A stretch of DNA of 43,281 nucleotides from assembly GCF_010907035.1 (NCBI RefSeq), contig NZ_QUMK01000048.1, forward strand, positions 1 to 43,281. Reading direction: 5' to 3'. The stretch is from Rhodopseudomonas sp. BR0M22 (GTDB taxonomy: Bacteria; Pseudomonadota; Alphaproteobacteria; Rhizobiales; Xanthobacteraceae). Positions 36,621 to 43,281 of this stretch are shown piece by piece (positions within the stretch are counted from its first letter, which is position 1; the number at the start of each line of letters is the position of its first letter). The translations under genes were made by a program, and so were the position numbers. Below the pieces are notes generated by a model. That model saw nothing but the letters and a program-made list of their open reading frames with translations. It was not told where the DNA came from and did not search any database.

Positions 36621-37517
36621 ATGACCCTGCAAGCGATCAAGACCGAGCCGGCGATGGCGCTGCCTGCGCCGTCAGCGGCCGTTGTGGCGTTGCCGCCGAC
36701 GCCAAAGCGGAGGTCGGCTTCCCGCTGGCTCGGAATGCTGAGGCATGCGGCGGTACGTGTCGTGCCGCCGCTGATCGTCGTGGTTCTTCTGCTGGTGATC
36801 TGGGAATTGACTTGCCGTGGTGCGGGCTCGACGCTGCCGCCGCCGTCGCGTGTGTTGTCCGACACCCGGGATCTGATCGTCGATCCGTTCTACGACCACG
36901 GCGGCATCGACAAGGGGCTGTTCTGGCACATCTATGCCAGCCTGAAGCGGGTCGCGCTCGGCTACTCGCTGGCTGCGGTCGCCGGCATCGCGCTCGGCAC
37001 GCTGGTCGGACAATCGATCTGGGCGATGCGCGGGCTCGATCCGATCTTCCAGGTGCTGCGCACGATCCCGCCGCTGGCGTGGCTGCCGCTGTCGCTGGCG
37101 GCATTTCGCGACGGCGAGCCGTCGGCCATCTTCGTGATCTTCATCACCTCGATCTGGCCGATCATCATCAACACCGCGGTCGGTATCCGCAACATTCCGC
37201 AGGACTATCGCAACGTCGCCGCGGTGGTGCAGCTCAATCCGCTGGAATTCTTCTGGAAGGTGATGCTGCCGTCGGCCGCGCCCTACATCTTCACCGGCCT
37301 GCGCATCGGCATCGGCCTGTCGTGGCTCGCCATCATCGCGGCCGAGATGCTGATCGGCGGCGTCGGCATCGGCTTCTTCATATGGGACGCATGGAATTCG
37401 TCGCATATCAGCGAAATCATCCTGGCCCTCGTCTATGTCGGCATCGTCGGATTCGTCCTCGACCGGCTGATCGCAGGCCTCGGCAAACTCGTCACCCACG
37501 GCGTCTCGGCCTCCTGA
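36621..37517 (+). CDS. nrtB: NrtB-type nitrate ABC transporter permease
   Basis: A 298-residue membrane protein of the NrtB/SsuC/TauC permease family with six or seven helices after a ~45-residue Pro/Ala-rich cytosolic N-terminus. IFQVLRTIPPLAWLPLSLAAF and the EAA-like loop NVAAVVQLNPLEFFWKVMLPSAAPYIFTG are as expected, the latter contacting the ATPase. GGAGAG lies seven bases before the ATG at 36621; the ATG at 36606 would add five residues. It lies 47 bases after nrtA and 10 bases before the ATPase gene. Confidence 0.93.
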   Translation: MTLQAIKTEPAMALPAPSAAVVALPPTPKRRSASRWLGMLRHAAVRVVPPLIVVVLLLVIWELTCRGAGSTLPPPSRVLSDTRDLIVDPFYDHGGIDKGLFWHIYASLKRVALGYSLAAVAGIALGTLVGQSIWAMRGLDPIFQVLRTIPPLAWLPLSLAAFRDGEPSAIFVIFITSIWPIIINTAVGIRNIPQDYRNVAAVVQLNPLEFFWKVMLPSAAPYIFTGLRIGIGLSWLAIIAAEMLIGGVGIGFFIWDAWNSSHISEIILALVYVGIVGFVLDRLIAGLGKLVTHGVSAS

Positions 37518-37527
37518 GGAGCGCATC

Positions 37528-38322
37528 ATGCAGCCCTATCTGAAGCTGGATTACATCGGCAAGACGTTCACCCGCGGCGCCGTCACCACCGAAGTGCTGA
37601 AGGACGTCTGTCTCGATATCGCCCGCGGGGACTACGTCTCGATCATCGGCCATTCCGGTTGCGGCAAGTCGACGCTGCTCAACATCGTCGCCGGGCTGAC
37701 CCGCGCGACGGTCGGCGGAGTGTTGCTGGAAAACCGCGAGGTGAATTCGCCGGGGCCGGACCGCGCCGTGGTGTTTCAGAACCACAGCCTGCTGCCGTGG
37801 CTGACCGTCTATCAAAACGTGCAGCTCGGCGTCGACAAGGTGTTCGCCAAGACCAAGTCGCGCGCCGAGCGCCACGACTGGACCATGCACAATCTCAATC
37901 TGGTGCAGATGGCGCACGCCAAGGACAAGCGGCCCTCGGAAATTTCCGGCGGCATGAAGCAGCGCGTCGGCATTGCTCGGGCGCTGGCGATGGAGCCGAA
38001 GGTGCTGTTGCTCGATGAACCATTCGGTGCGCTCGACGCGCTGACCCGGGCTCACTTGCAGGACTCGGTGATGGCGCTGCACCAGAAGCTGAACAACACT
38101 ATCCTGATGATCACCCACGACGTCGACGAGGCCGTGCTGCTGTCGGATCGCATCGTGATGATGACCAACGGACCGTCGGCCCGGATCGGGGAAGTGCTCG
38201 AGGTGCCGTTGCCGCACCCCCGCAATCGGCTCGAGCTGGCGAGCAATCCGACCTACCTGAAATGCCGCCAGCGCGTGCTGGAGTTCCTGTACGAGCGCCA
38301 CCGCTTCGTCGAAGCGGCGTGA
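37528..38322 (+). CDS. Nitrate ABC transporter ATPase (NrtC/NrtD type)
   Basis: A 264-residue ATPase powering nitrate uptake. Walker A is GHSGCGKST (residues 45-53), the Q-loop is VFQNHSLLPWLTV, the signature is ISGGMKQRVGIARAL, Walker B is VLLLDEPFGALDALT and the switch is ITHDVDEAVLLSDRI. It has a single ATPase domain, without the NrtA-like C-terminal sensor domain of cyanobacterial NrtC, so it corresponds to NrtD or to the single ATPase of proteobacterial systems. GAGGAG precedes the ATG at 37528. It is followed after 49 bases by the oxidoreductase gene. Confidence 0.93.
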   Translation: MQPYLKLDYIGKTFTRGAVTTEVLKDVCLDIARGDYVSIIGHSGCGKSTLLNIVAGLTRATVGGVLLENREVNSPGPDRAVVFQNHSLLPWLTVYQNVQLGVDKVFAKTKSRAERHDWTMHNLNLVQMAHAKDKRPSEISGGMKQRVGIARALAMEPKVLLLDEPFGALDALTRAHLQDSVMALHQKLNNTILMITHDVDEAVLLSDRIVMMTNGPSARIGEVLEVPLPHPRNRLELASNPTYLKCRQRVLEFLYERHRFVEAA

Positions 38323-38371
38323 CCGGCATGAACGCCCGCCGGATCGCGGGCAGGGAGGTCGAGGAGGCACG

Positions 38372-39598
38372 ATGAGCGAGCCATTGGTAATCGTCGGTAA
38401 CGGCATGGCGGCGGCGCGGCTGGTCGAGGAGCTGGCCGGGCGTGCGCTCGGCCGCTACGCCATCGCGGTGATCGGCGACGAGCCGCGGCTCGCGTACAAC
38501 CGCGTCCTGCTGTCGTCGGTGCTGGCGCGCGAGGTCTCGCCCGCCGAGATCGAACTCCGGCCGGCGCAATGGTGGCGCGATCGTGGAGTGACGCTGCTCT
38601 ACGGTCGCAGCGCCGTGGCTATCGATCCCGAGATCCGGCGCGTGCGCCTCGCCGGCGGTGCGACGCTGCCTTACTCGAAACTGGTGCTGACCACCGGCTC
38701 GAAGCCGATCCGGCTGAACGTGCCCGGCATGGAGCTGCCGGGGGTCATGACGTTTCGCGATCTGTCCGATATCACCGCGATCGAGCAGGCGGCTTCGTCG
38801 GGGCGCCGGGCCGTGGTGATCGGTGGCGGCCTGCTCGGCCTCGAAGCGGCCTATGGCCTCGCCAGATCCGGCGCGGACGTCACCGTGGTGCATCTGATGG
38901 ACCGGCTGATGGAGCGGCAGCTCGATCCGCGCGCGTCCGCGATGCTGAAGCAGGCGGTCGAGCACAAGGGCATTGCGGTGCGGCTCGAGGCCGACACCGC
39001 GGCGATCGAAGGCGGCGATCGCGTCGGAGCGGTTCAGTTCGCCGACGGCACGCGCGTCGCCGCCGATCTGGTGGTGGTGGCCGCAGGGATCCGTCCCAAT
39101 GTCGATCTGGCGTACAGCGCCGGCGTTGCGGTCGGGCGCGGCATTCTGGTGGACGATCGTCTGCAGACCAGCGATCCGGACATCTATGCGATCGGCGAGT
39201 GCGCCGAGCATCGCGGCGCCTGTTACGGGCTGGTGGAGCCGGCTTACGAGCAGGCGCGGGCGCTGGCATCGCATCTCGGCGGCGGCAGCGAAGCGTATCG
39301 CGGCAGCGTACTGGCGACCAATCTGAAGGTCGGCGGCATCGCGCTGTTCTCGGCCGGCGAATTTCTCGGCGGCGCCGGCACCGAAGCGATCGTTCTGACC
39401 GATCCCGGTATCGGCGCCTACAAGAAGCTGGTGATCAAGGACGGCTGTCTGGTCGGCTGCGTGCTGTTCGGCGATGCCGCCGACGGCCTCTGGTATCTCG
39501 AGCTGATCCGCTCGAAGCAGTCGATCGAACCGTTTCGCGGTGAGCTGATGTTCGGCCGGGCGTTCGCCGAGCGCGGCAGCGCCGCGCTGGCCGCTTGA
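38372..39598 (+). CDS. NirB-like FAD/NAD(P) oxidoreductase, putative NasA electron donor
   Basis: A 408-residue flavoprotein matching the N-terminal pyridine-nucleotide domain of NADH nitrite reductase (NirB). It has an FAD motif VGNGMAAARLVEE, FRDLSDI, an NAD motif GGGLLGLEAA, ADLVVVAAGIRPN, and a GECAEHRG segment. It ends before the [2Fe-2S] and siroheme regions of NirB, so it cannot reduce nitrite itself. By position between the transporter and nasA it is probably the NAD(P)H-oxidising electron donor of nitrate reductase, like NasB of Bacillus or NasC of Klebsiella. GAGGAGG precedes the ATG. Confidence 0.88.
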   Translation: MSEPLVIVGNGMAAARLVEELAGRALGRYAIAVIGDEPRLAYNRVLLSSVLAREVSPAEIELRPAQWWRDRGVTLLYGRSAVAIDPEIRRVRLAGGATLPYSKLVLTTGSKPIRLNVPGMELPGVMTFRDLSDITAIEQAASSGRRAVVIGGGLLGLEAAYGLARSGADVTVVHLMDRLMERQLDPRASAMLKQAVEHKGIAVRLEADTAAIEGGDRVGAVQFADGTRVAADLVVVAAGIRPNVDLAYSAGVAVGRGILVDDRLQTSDPDIYAIGECAEHRGACYGLVEPAYEQARALASHLGGGSEAYRGSVLATNLKVGGIALFSAGEFLGGAGTEAIVLTDPGIGAYKKLVIKDGCLVGCVLFGDAADGLWYLELIRSKQSIEPFRGELMFGRAFAERGSAALAA

Positions 39599-39656
39599 GG
39601 CGGCCGATGCGCAGCATTTCGCCGGCGCTTACCCGCTATCCCCAGGGGCTTCCGCG

Positions 39657-42365
39657 ATGAACGCATTGACGCAGCATCCTCCCGCGGTGCGGACTACTTG
39701 TGCGTATTGCGGCGTCGGCTGCGGCGTACTCGCGAGCCCGGACGGGCTCGGCGGCGCGACGATCGGCGGCGATCCGGACCATCCGGCGAATTTCGGCCGG
39801 CTGTGCTCGAAGGGGGCGGCGCTCGGCGAGACGCTGTCTTTGGACGGACGCCTGCTCTACCCGATGCTGCGTCAATCGGACGGCACCATGGTGCGGGCGT
39901 CGTGGGACGAGGCGCTGGACCGGGTCGCGGACGGCTTCGCCGCGATCGTCGAGCGGCACGGACCGGACGCCGTGGCGTTCTATTTGTCCGGTCAGCTTCT
40001 CACCGAAGACTACTACGTCGCCAACAAGCTGATGAAGGGATTCATCGGCTCGGCCAATGTCGACACCAATTCGCGGCTGTGCATGTCGTCTTCGGTCGCG
40101 GGCCATCGGCGTGCCTTCGGCGCCGACACGGTGCCGGGCGGCTACGCCGATCTCGATGAGGCGGATCTGGTCGTGCTCACCGGCTCCAATGCCGCGTGGT
40201 GTCATCCGGTGCTGTATCAGCGTATCCTTGCCAACAAGCGCGAACGCGGCGCCAGGATCGTGGTGATCGATCCCCGCCGCACCGCTACCGTCGACGACGG
40301 CGATCTGCATCTTGCGGTCGCGCCGGGAATGGACACGGTGTTGTTCAGCGGTCTGCTGGTGCATCTCGCCGACACGCTCGCCTTCGATTACGGCTATCTC
40401 GACGCGCATACCGCCGGCCTGACCGAAGCGCTGGTGCGGGCGCGCGAGATCGCTCCGACGGTGTCGGCGACGGCGGCCGGCAGCGGCGTCGCCGAAGACG
40501 ATGTGGTCCGATTCTTCGAACTGTTCCGAAGCACCGAGAAGACCGTGACCTGCTACTCGCAGGGGGTCAACCAGTCGGCGCAGGGGACCGACAAGGTCAA
40601 CGCGATCCTCAACTGCCACCTTGCCACCGGACGGATCGGGCGTCCCGGCATGGGGCCGTTCTCGCTCACGGGGCAACCCAATGCGATGGGTGGCCGCGAA
40701 GTCGGCGGCCTCGCCAATCAGCTCGCCGCGCATATGGGCTTCGAGCCGGAAGCGATCGATCGGGTCGGGCGGTTTTGGCGCGCTGGCGCGCCGGCGCGGC
40801 GCGAAGGCCTCAAGGCGGTGCAGATGTTCGAGGCGATCGGCCGTGGCGAGATCAAGGCGCTGTGGGTGATGGCCACCAATCCGGCCGTCTCGTTGCCGCG
40901 CGCCGGCTTGATCCAGGACGCGCTGGGCAAGCTCGATCTGCTAGTTATCTCCGACAACGTCGCACGTACCGACACCATCGCGGCCGGCGCCGACGTGTTA
41001 CTGCCGGCGGCGGCCTGGGGCGAAAAGGACGGCACCGTCACCAATTCGGAGCGGCGGATCTCGCGGCAGCGCGCCTTCCTGCCGCTGCCCGGCGAAGCAA
41101 GGCCGGATTGGTGGATCGTGACGGAGGTAGCGCGGCGAATGGGCTTCGCGGATGCCTTCGCCTATCGCTCGGCAGCGGACGTGTTTCGCGAGCATGCCGC
41201 GCTGTCGGCATTCGAAAACGATGGAACGCGCGATTTCGATATCGGTGCGCTGGCCGGGCTGAGCGACGATGCCTATCGGGCGCTCGATCCGGTACAATGG
41301 CCGGTGCGCGCCGGTGAACCGACCGGCGATCGGCGTTTCTTCGCTGACGGCCGGTTCTTCACTCCGGATCGTCGCGCAAGGTTGATCGCACCGGAGCCGC
41401 CGCAGCCGCACGCTGCGCCGTCGTCGCAGTTTCCGCTGGTGCTGAACACCGGGCGGATCCGCGACCAATGGCACACGATGACGCGCTCGGGTCGCAGTCC
41501 GCGGCTCGGCGCGCATCTGCCGCAGCCCTTCGTCGAAGTGCATCCGGTCGACGCGGCGGCGGCCGGACTCAGCGACGGCGGCTTCGCGCGGGTCAGCTCC
41601 GTCCACGGAGTTTGCATCCTCAAGGTGATGGTCAGCGACGGCCAACGGCCGGGGTCGCTGTTCGCGCCGATTCATTGGAGTAACAGCACAGCTGCGATGG
41701 CGAGGGTCGGTGAATTAGTGGCGTCGGTCACCGATCCGTTCTCCGGCCAGCCCGAAGCCAAGGCGACCCCGGCGGCGATCGCGCCGGTCGGCTTTGCGTT
41801 GGAAGGTTTCGTTTTGACCCGCAGTAGATGCGATCTACCCGCCGGCACCTGGTGGTCGGAGGTGACGATCGGTGGCGGACTCGAGGTGACGGTCGCGAGC
41901 GACGCTCCGTTGGCGCAGTGGCAGTCGCATGCGCAGTCGTTGTTCGGCCCCGGCGTCGAACTCGCCGAATACCTCGACACGCCGCGGCAGAGCTATCGCG
42001 TGGCGGCGTTCCTGGACGGACGGCTGATCGCCTGCCTGTTCCTCGGCCCGTCCAACGATCCGCCGCCATCGGATGCGGTGAAGGCGCTGTTCGAGATGGA
42101 AACGCTCGGCGATGCGCCTCGCCGGACGCTGTTGTCCGGGCGGTCAGTCAGCGGTCTCACCGATCACGGCGCGATCGTCTGCGCATGCTTCGGCGTCGGC
42201 CGCAACACGCTGCAGACCGCTATTCGGGATGGCGCGACCAGCGTTGACGCAATCGGCACACGGTTGCGCGCCGGCACCAATTGCGGCTCCTGTCTGCCCG
42301 AGTTGCGCAAGCTGCTACGACACAGCGTCAGCGATCCCGCCGGTGACGCGCATGCCGGCTCGTGA
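39657..42365 (+). CDS. nasA: Assimilatory nitrate reductase catalytic subunit with BFD domain
   Basis: A 902-residue molybdopterin oxidoreductase reducing nitrate to nitrite in the cytosol. Four cysteines for a [4Fe-4S] cluster sit near the start (Cys15, 18, 22 and 50, in CAYCGVGC and RLCSKG). Cys142 in NSRLCMSSSVAG is the expected molybdenum ligand. The C-terminus adds a BFD-like [2Fe-2S] domain with CACFGVG and NCGSCLPEL, at about residues 840-890, which probably accepts electrons from the flavoprotein encoded just upstream. Its length matches assimilatory NasA proteins with this extra domain. No nitrite reductase gene follows; a 263-base gap leads to an AmiC-like gene under its own promoter. 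The ribosome-binding site before the ATG is weak. Confidence 0.94.
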   Translation: MNALTQHPPAVRTTCAYCGVGCGVLASPDGLGGATIGGDPDHPANFGRLCSKGAALGETLSLDGRLLYPMLRQSDGTMVRASWDEALDRVADGFAAIVERHGPDAVAFYLSGQLLTEDYYVANKLMKGFIGSANVDTNSRLCMSSSVAGHRRAFGADTVPGGYADLDEADLVVLTGSNAAWCHPVLYQRILANKRERGARIVVIDPRRTATVDDGDLHLAVAPGMDTVLFSGLLVHLADTLAFDYGYLDAHTAGLTEALVRAREIAPTVSATAAGSGVAEDDVVRFFELFRSTEKTVTCYSQGVNQSAQGTDKVNAILNCHLATGRIGRPGMGPFSLTGQPNAMGGREVGGLANQLAAHMGFEPEAIDRVGRFWRAGAPARREGLKAVQMFEAIGRGEIKALWVMATNPAVSLPRAGLIQDALGKLDLLVISDNVARTDTIAAGADVLLPAAAWGEKDGTVTNSERRISRQRAFLPLPGEARPDWWIVTEVARRMGFADAFAYRSAADVFREHAALSAFENDGTRDFDIGALAGLSDDAYRALDPVQWPVRAGEPTGDRRFFADGRFFTPDRRARLIAPEPPQPHAAPSSQFPLVLNTGRIRDQWHTMTRSGRSPRLGAHLPQPFVEVHPVDAAAAGLSDGGFARVSSVHGVCILKVMVSDGQRPGSLFAPIHWSNSTAAMARVGELVASVTDPFSGQPEAKATPAAIAPVGFALEGFVLTRSRCDLPAGTWWSEVTIGGGLEVTVASDAPLAQWQSHAQSLFGPGVELAEYLDTPRQSYRVAAFLDGRLIACLFLGPSNDPPPSDAVKALFEMETLGDAPRRTLLSGRSVSGLTDHGAIVCACFGVGRNTLQTAIRDGATSVDAIGTRLRAGTNCGSCLPELRKLLRHSVSDPAGDAHAGS

Positions 42366-42521
42366 CGGGAGTTGGCCGTCCCGGCGAAAGCCGAGCGTTC
42401 TGTCTGATGCGGACCGGTCGAGCCGGACACGATGATCCGCGCGACGATCATGTGCGCCAGCGATCAGCTTGTCGCGTCAGCGCCGACCGCCGCTCAAGCC
42501 GCAAGTCTCGCCTTGTCGGAC

Positions 42522-42539
42522 TTGGCACGCACTTCGCTT
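42522..42539 (+). promoter_or_regulatory. Sigma-54-type promoter upstream of the AmiC-like gene
   Basis: TTGGCACGCACTTCGCTT has GG (42524-42525) and GC (42536-42537) ten bases apart and a perfect TGGCACG. It differs from the nas promoter only in the N4 spacer, sharing the same TCGCT variant of the -12 block. Transcription would start near 42549, about 80 bases before the AmiC-like ATG. Confidence 0.78.
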
Positions 42540-42628
42540 TCAAGCGTCGAATGTCGTCAGTATTGCATCTTGTAAAGGGATTGCGCATTGCTGGCCTGAT
42601 TGCCACACGAAAAAGGCTGCTAATCAAT

Positions 42629-43281
42629 ATGGCACTAGGCGACGAAAAATTAGGCAGTTGGCGTGTCGGAGTTCTATTTTCGGAGACTGGAGTAACATCG
42701 GCTGTCGAGCGTTCACAACTCAATGCGACCTTGCTTGCGATCGAGGAGATCAATGCAGCGGGTGGGGTGCTCGACCGGCCGGTCGAACCGATCGTTTACG
42801 ATCCGGCATCCAATCCAAAGCAAATTCGCAATCTGGCCGAGCGACTGCTTCAGGTCGACGGGGTGCGCCTGATCTTCGGCTGCTACATGACGAGCACCAG
42901 AAAGGCGATCCTGCCGGTCGTGGAAGCCTATCGTGGCCTTCTGTTCTATCCGACGTTGTACGAGGGGTTCGAGTACTCGCGCCACTGCATTTACACCGGC
43001 GCGGCGCCGAACCAGAATTCGATTCAGCTCGCGAAATATCTCCTGTCGGTCTACGGCAACCGCTTCGTCTTCGTCGGCTCGAATTACATCTACCCCTACG
43101 AGTCGAATCGGCTGATGGCGGATTTCGTGTCCCAGGATCGCGGCAAGGTGCTGGACGAACTCTACGTTCCGCTCGAGGTGCAGCCCAAAGACTTCGACCG
43201 CGTCATCGCCAAGATCAAGAAAGCCTCTCCCGACGTGATCTTCTCGACGGTCGTCGGCAGCGGAACGGCGATGTTCTATCA
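42629..43281 (+). CDS. amiC: AmiC-like cytosolic amide-sensing protein, N-terminal part
   Basis: The frame is open to the right edge, giving 217 residues of a longer protein. It resembles AmiC of Pseudomonas aeruginosa throughout: VGVLFSETGVTSAVERSQ, IFGCYMTSTRKAILPVVEA, YPTLYEGFEYS, GAAPNQNSIQLAKYLL, FVGSNYIYPYESN and FSTVVGSGTA. There is no signal peptide, as in AmiC, a cytosolic repressor that releases the ANTAR antiterminator AmiR when amides bind. Related proteins serve as binding proteins for urea or amide importers, but those are exported. ATG 42629 fits the AmiC N-terminus; an in-frame ATG at 42551 falls almost on the predicted transcription start. An amiR-like gene may follow beyond the window. 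Confidence 0.85.
   Translation, partial: MALGDEKLGSWRVGVLFSETGVTSAVERSQLNATLLAIEEINAAGGVLDRPVEPIVYDPASNPKQIRNLAERLLQVDGVRLIFGCYMTSTRKAILPVVEAYRGLLFYPTLYEGFEYSRHCIYTGAAPNQNSIQLAKYLLSVYGNRFVFVGSNYIYPYESNRLMADFVSQDRGKVLDELYVPLEVQPKDFDRVIAKIKKASPDVIFSTVVGSGTAMFY

Noticed and set aside
42551..42628. N-terminal extension of the AmiC-like protein from an in-frame ATG
   Set aside because: It would start at the predicted first bases of the transcript with no ribosome-binding site, and the added residues do not match AmiC.

Overview
The window is GC-rich, tightly packed DNA from an alphaproteobacterium. The protein types, a BA14K-family gene, an EcfG-type promoter and two Bradyrhizobiaceae-style intergenic repeats all fit Rhodopseudomonas or a close relative. 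This placement comes from recognised patterns, not from a database search. I see no tRNA, rRNA, insertion sequence, prophage or CRISPR array. I support 36 protein genes plus one candidate leader ORF. The first gene is cut by the left edge and the last by the right edge.

Region 1 (1-4141) is the end of a surface-polysaccharide locus: a GH5 glycanase fragment, a WecG/TagA-type glycosyltransferase, GalE and an O-antigen-ligase-like membrane protein. Region 2 (4408-6489) holds an orphan TctC/Bug binding protein and an HtrA-like protein that has lost its whole catalytic triad. Region 3 (6681-11413, minus strand) is a complete BMP-type (nucleoside/purine-like) ABC importer. Region 4 (11572-21068) concerns the envelope and stress: two small envelope proteins, an active DegP/HtrA, a membrane-anchored SDR, a DUF2254 protein, a trehalose-6-phosphate synthase fused to a sensor-like membrane module, a BA14K protein behind an EcfG-type promoter, and a CDF metal transporter.

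Region 5 (21180-34735) is mixed metabolism: a polytopic membrane protein, polyphosphate kinase 2, an operon of FabI, a MaoC-phosphotransacetylase fusion and acetate kinase, a GGDEF protein, a tandem hot-dog thioesterase, a secreted nuclease, PanE, GMP reductase, a CitE-like lyase and an acyl-CoA dehydrogenase.

Region 6 (35061-43281) is devoted to nitrogen. A sigma-54-type promoter (35061-35078) is followed by a leader with a strong intrinsic terminator (35137-35185). A small ORF (35102-35263) runs through that terminator and overlaps the next start codon as ATGA. Then come the nitrate ABC importer (nrtA, nrtB and an ATPase), a NirB-like FAD/NAD(P) oxidoreductase and the assimilatory nitrate reductase NasA with a C-terminal BFD [2Fe-2S] domain. 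A second sigma-54-type promoter of almost the same sequence (42522-42539) precedes an AmiC-like cytosolic amide sensor that runs off the window. The leader and its uORF are the most likely site of undescribed regulation. The sensor-OtsA fusion and the triad-less HtrA protein come next.
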